From JAOAPY01 sp038237475 (GTDB lineage Bacteria; Acidobacteriota; Blastocatellia; Pyrinomonadales; Pyrinomonadaceae): 64,000 bases of DNA. Made by a program: the position numbers and the translations under genes. The stretch spans positions 186,001 to 250,000 of the forward strand of contig JBBRYS010000005.1 of assembly GCA_038237475.1 (NCBI GenBank), in the 5' to 3' direction. The notes under the pieces were generated by a model. It made no database searches and was not told the DNA's origin. It saw only the letters and a list, made by a program, of their open reading frames with translations. Within the stretch, counting starts at the first letter, position 1; each line of letters starts with the position of its first letter. Positions 53,574 through 61,407 of this stretch are shown piece by piece.

Positions 53574-54886
53574 ACGAATACTCCTTGTCCCTGACTTTCT
53601 GCGCGGTGGGTTGTGCCGAAGCTATGTCGGACCGATTGAACAGGAGGTTTGGAGAGATGACTAGCAACGGCTTCAGCTACAAGACGCCCTGACTTAAGGG
53701 CGCCGTTAATCGAAGAGTTTTCGGTGTGATCCCCGCAAACGTACAGACCGTTTGCCAGATGACCGAAATGATCCAGTCTGCCTGGGGGCTGCTGAGGCAG
53801 GGCGCGATCAATCCAATAAGTTTTGAGATGTTCCCACTTACTCACTCGATAATCAAACCAAACGGACAACTGTGCCCGCACCAGAGACTCAAGCTGAGCG
53901 GATGCAAATCTCTCCGGTTGTAACACCGTTGCCGATATCAATGTTGCACCAGCCGGCGCATACGAGCTTGATACAAGACTGGGAACACACAAGTTGTTGA
54001 TGGGACCATCGCCGTTCCCATTCAGCACGAGCAATGGATCATCGAATGGGGGGCGATCTGCGGCAAAGTAAAGACAGGCAACTGGTTGCGATCGCGACGG
54101 TCGCTTTCCGAGCAATTTAGCTGCGGCGTTGCCATCTGTGGCGATCACAACCGCATCAGCCGGCAAGATCTCGCCTGAACCGAGGCTGACGGAATTCTTC
54201 GTCACGATCGTCACCGGTGTATTGAGCGTGATGGCATCAGCTGGCAACCTCGAACTGATTTGTTCCGGCAGCGCTCGCATCCCGTTTGCCGGAAGAGCTG
54301 TATCGCCGAGCGAAAACATGCGAAACAGAAATTCAAACACCCTGCTTGAAGTATTCAGTTCCGGCTCGAGAAAAACACCGCCCAGAAAAGGCCTGAAGAA
54401 AGTTTGAATAAAGGAGTTAGAGAAACCGTCACGGTGCAAAGCAGTAAGTGTCGATGTTTCGTGCCGGTTAAAAAGTTCATCACTCTTGCCTGAGATTACC
54501 CGCTGTCTGAGTCGTGCTATTCGCAACTTGTCTGCGAGGGTGCCAACCGGCGAAAAGATGTCTTTCACAGCGTCGATTGGGTGCCGGAAAGGATCTGCCA
54601 GGCGGTGCCAGCGCTCGTCCACCCGCACCAGTGCACCGGGATAAAATTTCTTGAGTGCTAACGCTGGATAATCGAATATCGCTTGCGCTTCGGGGTAAGC
54701 GGTGAGGAGCACCTGGAACCCGCGGTCGAGTAGAAATCCTTTGACAACATCAGTCTTAACGCGTCCCCCAACGGAGTCCGAAGCCTCTAGTATCTGAAAT
54801 GAGATTCCCTCCTTGTGCAGATCCCAGGCACAACTCAACCCCGCCAGTCCGGCGCCAACAATTAGAACCTGGGGCTTGTTGTCCAT
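53570..54886 (-). CDS. FAD-dependent amine-oxidase-type oxidoreductase (crt operon)
   Basis: 438 residues. FAD motif VLIVGAGLAGLSCAWDLHKEG, then GGRVKTDVVKGFLLDRGFQVLLTAYPEA, and a C-terminal GLYVCGDHTENSSINGALKSG. It resembles plant/cyanobacterial amine-oxidase-like and protoporphyrinogen-oxidase-like proteins more than CrtI. In carotenoid clusters such enzymes may be isomerases, desaturases or cyclase-like; the reaction here is open. ATG at 54886 is chosen for TTGAGG upstream (TTG 54898 and ATG 54892 are alternatives). It starts 8 bp after the ribA stop. Confidence 0.82.
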   Translation of the reverse strand: MDNKPQVLIVGAGLAGLSCAWDLHKEGISFQILEASDSVGGRVKTDVVKGFLLDRGFQVLLTAYPEAQAIFDYPALALKKFYPGALVRVDERWHRLADPFRHPIDAVKDIFSPVGTLADKLRIARLRQRVISGKSDELFNRHETSTLTALHRDGFSNSFIQTFFRPFLGGVFLEPELNTSSRVFEFLFRMFSLGDTALPANGMRALPEQISSRLPADAITLNTPVTIVTKNSVSLGSGEILPADAVVIATDGNAAAKLLGKRPSRSQPVACLYFAADRPPFDDPLLVLNGNGDGPINNLCVPSLVSSSYAPAGATLISATVLQPERFASAQLESLVRAQLSVWFDYRVSKWEHLKTYWIDRALPQQPPGRLDHFGHLANGLYVCGDHTENSSINGALKSGRLVAEAVASHLSKPPVQSVRHSFGTTHRAESQGQGVFV

Positions 54887-54894
54887 TTTCATCC

Positions 54895-55593
54895 TCAAGC
54901 TACCCCCACGTGTTTTTCTTTCCTTTCCAGATGTAACTCATCGGCCATTGCGATCAGGTGCCCCATGCGATTCTTCTTTGTTGTTAAATAAAAGGCCGCC
55001 TCACTTGGTGGCTCAATCTCCAGGGAAACTCGCTCGACAATTTCCAATCCACCTGTCTCTATTGCTTCGAGCTTTAGTGGATTGTTCGACATCACGAGCA
55101 CGCGCCGCAGTCCCATAGCTTTCAGTACCTCCACGCACTGGCCGTACTCGCGCAGATCAACCTTCAAACCGAGTCGAACATTGGCCTCAATCGTGTCGGC
55201 GCCCTGATCCTGAAGAGCATAGGCGCGAATCTTGTTGACGATGCCTATTCCACGGCCTTCCTGAAATTGGTAAACGATTGCACCGCGTCCGGCTTTCGCA
55301 ATCAGTTTCATTGCCTGCTCAAGCTGCGCGCCGCAATCGCATTTCGCCGAGCCGAACACGTCACCGGTTAAGCACTGAGAGTGAATGCGAACCAACGTCG
55401 GAACTTCGGGAAGAAGATTTCCCTTGAAGATGCAGACAAACTCTTCCGCACTCGTGAGCGAACGATACGCAGAAATTTTGAATTGAGAACCGTGCCTGGT
55501 GGGAAGCCTGGCAGTAGCGACGTGCGCTACCGTAGGAAGCGCTGACGAACCTGGCCCGCAGGACGGTCGTGTTATCTGACTCTCGATTAGCAT
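54895..55593 (-). CDS. ribA: GTP cyclohydrolase II, first gene of the carotenoid operon
   Basis: 232 residues. The zinc cysteines are in HSQCLTGDVFGSAKCDCGAQ, GTP-binding EGRGIGIVNKIRAYALQDQG, and the NNPLKLEA and YLTTKKNRMGHL motifs follow. It opens GTP to the riboflavin precursor. No DHBP-synthase domain (RibB) is fused, and no other riboflavin gene is near. Being first in a CarH-flanked crt operon, it may raise flavin supply for the FAD-dependent desaturases when light induces them (inference). ATG at 55593 follows AGGGGG; an adjoining TTG at 55596 is weaker. Confidence 0.92.
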   Translation of the reverse strand: MLIESQITRPSCGPGSSALPTVAHVATARLPTRHGSQFKISAYRSLTSAEEFVCIFKGNLLPEVPTLVRIHSQCLTGDVFGSAKCDCGAQLEQAMKLIAKAGRGAIVYQFQEGRGIGIVNKIRAYALQDQGADTIEANVRLGLKVDLREYGQCVEVLKAMGLRRVLVMSNNPLKLEAIETGGLEIVERVSLEIEPPSEAAFYLTTKKNRMGHLIAMADELHLERKEKHVGVA

Positions 55594-55670
55594 CAAATCC
55601 CCCTAACACCTTCCCTTCACCATCTGGAACGCGAGCTCCCTCTCTATAACACTCACCATCGGGAACGAGC

Positions 55671-55688
55671 GATTTGGGCGACTTGTAG
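55671..55688. promoter_or_regulatory. Candidate CarH operator 3 at the ribA/crt start site
   Basis: Two 9-bp units, GATTTGGGC (55671-55679) and GACTTGTAG (55680-55688), sited just downstream of the -10 box of the ribA promoter, the same place as operator 1 at the fasciclin promoter. Confidence 0.5.
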
Positions 55689-55715
55689 TATATCGCGCGT
55701 TGCTATATTGTGCAA
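55687..55715 (-). promoter_or_regulatory. Sigma70-like promoter of the ribA-crt operon
   Basis: On the minus strand TTGCAC (55710-55715) and TATACT (55687-55692) lie 17 bp apart, about 100 bp before the ribA ATG. Predicted start near 55680, inside operator 3. Confidence 0.7.
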
Positions 55716-55743
55716 GAAGTCCGTTTTTTGGTTGGCTGCAGAC

Positions 55744-55761
55744 GATTTGAGCGATTTGAAC
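55744..55761. promoter_or_regulatory. Candidate CarH operator 4 before the second carH gene
   Basis: Two near-perfect 9-bp units, GATTTGAGC (55744-55752) and GATTTGAAC (55753-55761), 17 bp before the TTG start codon at 55779. Confidence 0.55.
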
Positions 55762-55778
55762 AGGTAAACGGGGACAGA

Positions 55779-56666
55779 TTGGCCAAAAAGAATCTTACAA
55801 CAAAAGAGGTCGCGCAGCTTATTGGTGTCGGCGAGGCTACGGTGAAGCGATGGGCGGAAAAACAGGAGATCCTCTCAGAGCGCACTTTGGGCGGCCATCG
55901 ACGGTTTCAGCTCGAAGATGTCGCGCGCTTCCAGCACACCAATAGTCTGGCGCGGAAGAAACGCGACAATGGAGTTCTGCGCATTGCGAATGAATCCGGA
56001 CCAGACTCGAAGGTTTTGGCCCCTGAACTCTTCACGGTTCTAGTGACCGGTTTTTCTCGGGAGGCGGCGTTGTTAATCAGTGCGCATCTTAGTGGCGCAA
56101 GTGTCAGTGTTGTTTTTGACGACGTACTCTGCGCGGCCATGCGCTTAGTCGGCGACCGATGGTACGCCGCAGAATTGTCGATAGATCAGGAGCACCTCGC
56201 GACGAGGACGGCGCTTAATGCCCTCCAGTTGCTGAAGCTGGTTATCGATCTCCCCGAGTCGACCGGACGCCTGGCGATCTGCTGTTGCACTGAAGGCGAC
56301 TTCCACGAATTACCAGTTCACTTGACGCAGATGGTTCTGGAATACGCAGGCTGGCAGGTCCTGAGTCTGGGTGCGAACACGCCGTTCTTCGCGCTTGGTG
56401 AGGCTCTCGCACGGCACTCGCCGGATTTGGTTTGTGTTTCCTCGACCGTTTTAATCAACCCGGATCGTGCGGCGCGCGAGTATCTGGATTTTAGAGAGAC
56501 TGCAGCCAGGGTTGGCACGACGGTCCTGCTTGGCGGCGCGGGCTTTGGAACCGAAATTAATCGCAGGCGTTTCCCGGCGGACTACTACGCAGGCAACTTT
56601 CGCGAGCTGACAAGTTTTCTGAGTCAGTGGGACAGTCGGGTAAATTCCGAAATACCGACTTTCTGA
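55779..56666 (+). CDS. CarH-type B12-dependent photoreceptor repressor (copy 2)
   Basis: 295 residues. MerR-type DNA-binding head (LTTKEVAQLIGVGEATVKRW, GGHRRF) and a cobalamin module with W128, E138-H139 (W-x9-EH) and His176 in DFHELP, the same spacing as copy 1 and as known CarH proteins. GANTPF and LLGGAGFG complete the B12 fold. It should be a light-released repressor of the divergent ribA-crt operon. The start is TTG at 55779 after GGGGA; no ATG lies between the operator and the HTH. The two copies are only moderately similar outside the motifs. Confidence 0.88.
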   Translation: MAKKNLTTKEVAQLIGVGEATVKRWAEKQEILSERTLGGHRRFQLEDVARFQHTNSLARKKRDNGVLRIANESGPDSKVLAPELFTVLVTGFSREAALLISAHLSGASVSVVFDDVLCAAMRLVGDRWYAAELSIDQEHLATRTALNALQLLKLVIDLPESTGRLAICCCTEGDFHELPVHLTQMVLEYAGWQVLSLGANTPFFALGEALARHSPDLVCVSSTVLINPDRAAREYLDFRETAARVGTTVLLGGAGFGTEINRRRFPADYYAGNFRELTSFLSQWDSRVNSEIPTF

Positions 56667-57087
56667 AAAATAAAAGGGCCTTCATTTGGAGACCGGGAAC
56701 CCGTCTTTGTTATCCTCGCCAGGCAGTACCAAAAAGAGTGAAAGCCTTGAATCGCCTTCGCCGGGGAAAAACCACAGACGCTCGAAGACGGACAACTGCG
56801 GATACAGAAGCTCACCGTTGATATGCAGAACAATTCGACGATTCGGTCGAACAACGGTTATCCCCTCGACCTTGGGGGTAGACAATGGACGACCGGCAAC
56901 ACTGCTACGTTGATAGCGCCGGGCGGCCTCCCTAACACGGGCGGCACGATCTCACCGGGCGGCGTTACGCTGCCATCCGCTGCCGCGGGTTGCTTGAAAT
57001 GGACGGCTGAATGGTAACCGCGACAATCGCGGCCCGCCTCAACGTCTGTCGCCCGCTGCGCTGGCTTTGATTATTTTTCAACTGCTC
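56667..57087. other. Gene-free region with repeat
   Basis: About 420 bp between copy 2 and the convergent M23-like gene. A 64-codon frame at 56821-57017 (P/G-rich) has no ribosome binding site and no recognisable product. The end of the region holds copy 1 of repeat family 2. Confidence 0.5.
57046..57086. repeat. Dispersed repeat family 2, copy 1
   Basis: Reads CTGTCGCCCGCTGCGCTGGC then TTTGATTATTTTTCAACTGC. A similar copy at 58581-58620 lies on the other side of the M23-like gene; a weaker one is at 63127-63160. Confidence 0.6.
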
Positions 57088-58167
57088 TTAAGACTTACGC
57101 CAAATCGCGGCCATCACCGAGCCGCATGTGTATACCGAAGTCTCCTTGTAGCCCTGTTTGGTGTACTCCAGGTTCTTCGCCGCATGCTCGGGAATGCTCA
57201 TGTGGTGATGCGACAGCCAATAGCCTTTGGCCGGGACCCAGGTCGTATCATAAGTGGCGCCATTGTTCTTGCAGCTTACGGTATCGGCCATTTCGCCCGA
57301 GTCGACGAAATGATCAAACACGCGTTGATAGGCCGCGAGTTCAATGCCGTTGTAAGTCCAGTTACCAATCGGGTGGGGTGGCCAGACAAGGATCGTCGCC
57401 ATCGGCAATGCGTTCCCCGTCAATCCGGTCCAGGGCCCGTTAAGGCTGGCGGTGTTGTTGTTGAACGGCGTAGTCTGGCCGCGGGCAAACTTCATTGGCT
57501 GCCAGGTATTTGATGAGTTGACGACATGCATGTGCAGGTGCGGCTCCGACGAGTTGCCGCTGTTGCCGACATGATAGAGCAACTGCCCTGCGGTGACGGT
57601 AGCGCCACCGGCAACGGCCGCCTCAGGTTCATTCCAGGTTGGGCCGCCCTGGGCCGTGCCGGTCAGGAACGTGCCGTTGTGCGGGCACAGGCTCGCGGGG
57701 ATGTCGCCGGTGGGCGCATGCGCATAAAGCACGTAGCGCCCGTCGGTCTGCTTGATCCAAAGATGGTTGCCCTGCAGGTAGATCTTCTTGCTCCCGAGCA
57801 CTTCGGGCCGTTGGTTGTGCCCGGTGTTTTCGGGGGCATTACGCCAGCACGCGACTACGGTGCCGCTCGCCATCGCGTAGACCGGTCGTTTATAGATCAG
57901 GTAGTTGGAATTAATGCTGTCGTCGGTCTGCCCATCTTTGAGCACCTGCCAGTTGTTGTCGGCGACGCGACGCAGAATGCGCAAATCCTTAGCGCCCGTT
58001 TGCGGGCCGCCGCCAGTGGCATGGACTACAGTGACGATCCTCTCGCCGGGCTTGAGGTCGTTGGCGTGGATCGGAAATTCGATAACCTGCGCGGCCACTG
58101 AGCTCACTCCTGCCAACATGATGGCGGCGAGCATGACACTCAGGTGTAGACTGCTTAGTCTTCTCAT
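57088..58167 (-). CDS. Exported M23-like (LytM) protein with incomplete zinc site
   Basis: 359 residues with a signal peptide (SVMLAAIMLAGVSSVAAQ). The middle part follows the M23 fold: PVYAMASGTVVACW, YVLYAHAPTG, then VTAGQLLYHVGNSGNSSEPHLHMHV with the HxH pair. The first zinc motif HxxxD, expected before PVYA, is not there (NSNYLIYKRP). So the metal centre is incomplete and it may bind rather than cut peptidoglycan. The C-terminal 130 residues, with several Cys and HHHMS, have no clear match. ATG at 58167 follows GAGGAGACAAG. Confidence 0.75.
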   Translation of the reverse strand: MRRLSSLHLSVMLAAIMLAGVSSVAAQVIEFPIHANDLKPGERIVTVVHATGGGPQTGAKDLRILRRVADNNWQVLKDGQTDDSINSNYLIYKRPVYAMASGTVVACWRNAPENTGHNQRPEVLGSKKIYLQGNHLWIKQTDGRYVLYAHAPTGDIPASLCPHNGTFLTGTAQGGPTWNEPEAAVAGGATVTAGQLLYHVGNSGNSSEPHLHMHVVNSSNTWQPMKFARGQTTPFNNNTASLNGPWTGLTGNALPMATILVWPPHPIGNWTYNGIELAAYQRVFDHFVDSGEMADTVSCKNNGATYDTTWVPAKGYWLSHHHMSIPEHAAKNLEYTKQGYKETSVYTCGSVMAAIWRKS

Positions 58168-58395
58168 CTCTTGTCTCCTCTTTTCAGTTAAGGCTGCGGA
58201 TAGATTGAGCAGTACAGCAGTCATCTGACGCCGCAGACTCGTCGGATGGTTCGTGCCTGATGTGAGGATGGCAACCAGTGTTCATGGGGCTGGATTCTAA
58301 AACCATGTCGGAATGGCGCTGCGGACTTTATTCGTTATTGGGCCATATTGCAAGTCTTTCTTGTGAGGCCGCGATCTTCGTTGCGGCGTCAAACC

Positions 58396-58450
58396 TCAGC
58401 CTGCGTCGCAGGCGTCAGCGTAAAGCTTGCGGCGTAACCCCAGGATCAAG
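58396..58450. repeat. Dispersed repeat family 1, copy C
   Basis: Reads TCAGCCTGCGTCGCAGGCGT then CAGCGTAAAGCTTGCGGCGT, matching copies A and B in the conserved CAGCGTAAAGC core. Confidence 0.65.
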
Positions 58451-58580
58451 CCACCACCAACAAATGAGCTCGCGATAGCGCGCGACAGCCTGACAGAACC
58501 GGAATCTCCGGCGTGGATAGCCGAACCCGACGTGATCCCACACGTAACCTGGGTGACTAGATCGATCGCCGCTTCATAGG

Positions 58581-58620
58581 CTGTCGACCACTCCGCTGGC
58601 TTTAATATTTTTCAAGTGCT
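58581..58620. repeat. Dispersed repeat family 2, copy 2
   Basis: Reads CTGTCGACCACTCCGCTGGC then TTTAATATTTTTCAAGTGCT, about 80 percent identical to the copy at 57046. Confidence 0.6.
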
Positions 58621-58834
58621 CGTCGACCGACTTTCATAAGTTCGATCTACGTATTGAGGCGCCGATTTACACCAAACGTTTCATCAGGGACAGGGGCTGC
58701 CCGTGTCGCCCGGTAAGCCTTGACAGACTTCATTCAGCCGAACAAGATTACCTGCTTTCGCCATAATTGTTTCGGTAGAGTTAGCGAGGGCGAGACTTTT
58801 TCCACCTTCCCCATTCAACGAATAGGAGACAACC

Positions 58835-60670
58835 ATGCGGAGACATCGCTTCGTCATTGCCGTCCTCATAAATTTCTTGTTCTGTCTCGCCATATCCGGC
58901 CAGGTCGAACGACAGGGAGGCCGGATCCGAATCCAGAGGCCGCCGATTGTCGCGGAGCTTTCAAATGCTAACGTCGTTATTTATGCGCAGAAGAATTTTG
59001 CTGGTCAAAGCATGGTTTTGCCGGCCGGTGATACTCGGCTCACCAATTTGAAACCCGGTTCGATTCGCGTACCTGCAGGACTCGTAGCTTACCTCTACGA
59101 ACACGTCGATTCCGCGGGCGGCTACGGCATCCTGGTCGACTTGATGGAAGACCACGCCGATCTTGCCGAGTTCGGCCTGAGCGGTAACGTCTCGATGATC
59201 ACGGTATTCCCCAGTACCCGTGACAGCCTACTTTGGGCGCGCAACCGCATGACCAACGGCCAGTTTGTCGCCGGGCACTGGGAGCGCATCAGGGCAGGAG
59301 GAGGAGGTGCTCCGGTAAACACAGTCGCCGTCGCCTCACCGCCGGTGCTTAGTCGCGCGCCCGCCGCGCCGACTTCAATTCAACAGCAGGGCACCAGATG
59401 GACCATTACCAATCTTGGAGCTCAATCGGCCGCCGACGCCGCACGCTGGAGCAGCGCCGATAGGACGATGGGCGTGATCGGCAGTGACTTCAGAGGGTCG
59501 CAGGAGATCGGTTCAGCGGCGATCGAGAGGGCTTCGAACAACGTTGCCATCCCCGACTGGCTCAACTTCTGGTATCCGAACAAGCAGCGCAACGATCACC
59601 GTTCGGTTGTCTATTACAAGCGAACGTTGACCGGCGTCATCCTCGACAAGATCACGAAAAACTGGAGTTTCCAGGTTTGGGAAGCCGGCCAGCCTCGGAC
59701 GATCAGCGGCGACTACGAATTGTCGGACGCGCCGCATGTGTCGAACATTTCAGGTACTTATCAGGATTTTGACCTTAACATCGACATCGAACCCTTCGCC
59801 GATTACATGTACCTGATCAGGGATTCACACCCGCCCGCGCGCAGCACCGAAAAAAGAATGAAAGACCTGGTCGACTCCGACCATGATCCGTGCACTGATC
59901 AGTTCTTCAAGGTTGAGGCGGAAATCGATAGCTCAGAAGTCGTCAAACAAAAACTCGCGAGCTTGTTACGGGACACAATCGGCAAACAACTCGCCGTGTA
60001 CGGACCGTGGATCTACGACATCGGTCACTGCGATCATCCTGAGATCCATCCGGCGGAACAAATTTGGTGGACCGAATATGCCCCCAACAGGGGGCCGGTG
60101 TACCACTTGAACGTCTTTGCAGATTCCTCAAAGCGTTTCCTGTGGCGCTCGCAGATGGATGACGGCACGAAGCTGCGTCCGTGGGCCGCACCGCCGATCA
60201 CCGGTCTGTTCGCGATCGCGTTCGAAGTCCCGATGAGCGCGATAAGCAGCAACCTGACTCAACAGCGGTTCGAGGTCGCGAACGTGGACTTTTGGAATGT
60301 CGTGCCGGTGTCGTCCGTCGACAAGGTGTATGAGCTTGTCTACCAAGGCAGGCCCATCGTTTCCTTCGCACCTCGCGGCGACGTGTTCAAGGTGTCGTAC
60401 GAAAACGTCGGTCTCAAGCCGGGCACTACCAATATCGTGCGGGGCTTCCTGGTGATCGAGACGACGGTCGGAACGATGAAGCAGGTGGCGACGAAAGGTA
60501 GATTCCTGCTTGGGAACCAATTGGTAACTGTCGATGTTCCACAAGGCTCCGATCCCGACAAGGTCGATCAGCGCATCGAGCGGCAGATCTTCCAGAAGGA
60601 GCCGGGACACTACGCCTTCACGGTAACGCGAAGGGAGGTCGCCGCTCCTCCGCCTGCGAGCGCGCCTTGA
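58835..60670 (+). CDS. Exported 611-aa protein with N-terminal beta/gamma-crystallin-like domain
   Basis: Signal peptide (VLINFLFCLAISGQ) then a region (about 47-130) with the beta/gamma-crystallin look: VVIYAQKNFAGQSMVLPAGD, AYLYEHVDSAGGYG, DLAEFGLSGNVSMI. The large remainder has no match I recognise, but contains a striking run, IYDIGHCDHPEIHPAEQIWW (about 400-419), whose histidines and acids look like a metal site. Two more conserved-looking stretches are DSDHDPCTDQFFKV and WRSQMDDG. AGGAGACAACC precedes the ATG. Probably an extracytoplasmic binding protein or enzyme of unknown substrate. Confidence 0.75.
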   Translation: MRRHRFVIAVLINFLFCLAISGQVERQGGRIRIQRPPIVAELSNANVVIYAQKNFAGQSMVLPAGDTRLTNLKPGSIRVPAGLVAYLYEHVDSAGGYGILVDLMEDHADLAEFGLSGNVSMITVFPSTRDSLLWARNRMTNGQFVAGHWERIRAGGGGAPVNTVAVASPPVLSRAPAAPTSIQQQGTRWTITNLGAQSAADAARWSSADRTMGVIGSDFRGSQEIGSAAIERASNNVAIPDWLNFWYPNKQRNDHRSVVYYKRTLTGVILDKITKNWSFQVWEAGQPRTISGDYELSDAPHVSNISGTYQDFDLNIDIEPFADYMYLIRDSHPPARSTEKRMKDLVDSDHDPCTDQFFKVEAEIDSSEVVKQKLASLLRDTIGKQLAVYGPWIYDIGHCDHPEIHPAEQIWWTEYAPNRGPVYHLNVFADSSKRFLWRSQMDDGTKLRPWAAPPITGLFAIAFEVPMSAISSNLTQQRFEVANVDFWNVVPVSSVDKVYELVYQGRPIVSFAPRGDVFKVSYENVGLKPGTTNIVRGFLVIETTVGTMKQVATKGRFLLGNQLVTVDVPQGSDPDKVDQRIERQIFQKEPGHYAFTVTRREVAAPPPASAP

Positions 60671-60726
60671 CGATCGGGACTTTCATGCCGTGCCGCGTTG
60701 CTGTCCTAGTGATTTTTCTTTGAGGG

Positions 60727-60765
60727 ACTCCCCAGGCTTCAGACTGATACCCCACTCCGCAGGTT
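60727..60765. repeat. Dispersed repeat family 1, diverged copy D
   Basis: The complement resembles family 1 (AACCTGCGGAGTGGGGTATC then AGTCTGAAGCCTGGGG), with several changes. Confidence 0.4.
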
Positions 60766-60912
60766 GCGTCTTCAGTCCGCTCATGCTTGGAGTGCGCTGA
60801 CTCGTCAGCGTTTTGGAAAGCGGCGACTAGTCTATCGCACTCCAAAACTGACCCACCGTTTGCTCTTGAATCGATTGGCAGGTGATCGTCGTTCTCCGCT
60901 ATCATCTGGAGC

Positions 60913-61197
60913 ATGCCGGAAGCCTCTATCCAAACACCACCGGGTTTCGACCAGCTACCGAAAGCCGAACAAGTGCGTTACCTCCAGGCGCTTTGGGATC
61001 AGATTTCGGCAAATCCCGGCGAGGTTCCCGTGCCTGAGAGCCATCTGCAATTGGCCGAGGAGCGTTTGCGGCGTTATCGTGAGAACCCTGCGACCGTTAG
61101 ACCAGCGTTTGAGGTAATCTACCGTCTCACCCGGAAATCTGAGTGTGCGTTTCGAAACCAGGGCACTCCCGCGTATGTCGGCGGATTTCACGGCTAG
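60913..61197 (+). CDS. Orphan addiction-module antitoxin-like protein
   Basis: 94 residues. The first 70 match the 'addiction module component' antitoxin family: LPKAEQVRYLQALWDQI, ANPGEVPVPESHLQLAEERL, RRYRENPATVRPAFEVI. These usually sit directly before a ParE/RelE-type toxin gene. Here no toxin frame follows; the last 24 residues (RKSECAFRNQGTPAYVGGFHG) look unlike the family and may be out-of-frame tail. So it is an orphan or remnant. Confidence 0.65.
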   Translation: MPEASIQTPPGFDQLPKAEQVRYLQALWDQISANPGEVPVPESHLQLAEERLRRYRENPATVRPAFEVIYRLTRKSECAFRNQGTPAYVGGFHG

Positions 61198-61407
61198 GAA
61201 CAAAAACCTTACGTGAGAAACTGCAGCCTGATATATTGACCACCGTTCGCAAGCAGCTCCGGGCGCGATGAGAGCCGAACTCGTATGACTCACCTCAATG
61301 TGACCGGGACAAACTCAACTCCCTGGGAGAACTCAACTCACAAGTTAGAACCCAAATCATAAGCGGAACTTACTCACCAGGAGAATGCAACTCTCGAAGG
61401 AGACACG

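Larger units (their letters stand above)
58168..58834. other. Long intergenic region with two repeats
   Basis: About 667 bp between divergent genes. It holds repeat family 1 copy C (58396-58450) and repeat family 2 copy 2 (58581-58620). No convincing gene or RNA was found; a 66-codon frame at 58278 has no support. Confidence 0.6.

Noticed and set aside
56821..57017. 64-codon plus-strand frame rich in Pro/Gly after the second carH gene
   Set aside because: No ribosome binding site, no family, and no conserved context; it could not be told from chance.
58278..58478. 66-codon plus-strand frame
   Set aside because: Its second half is repeat family 1 sequence and nothing supports translation.
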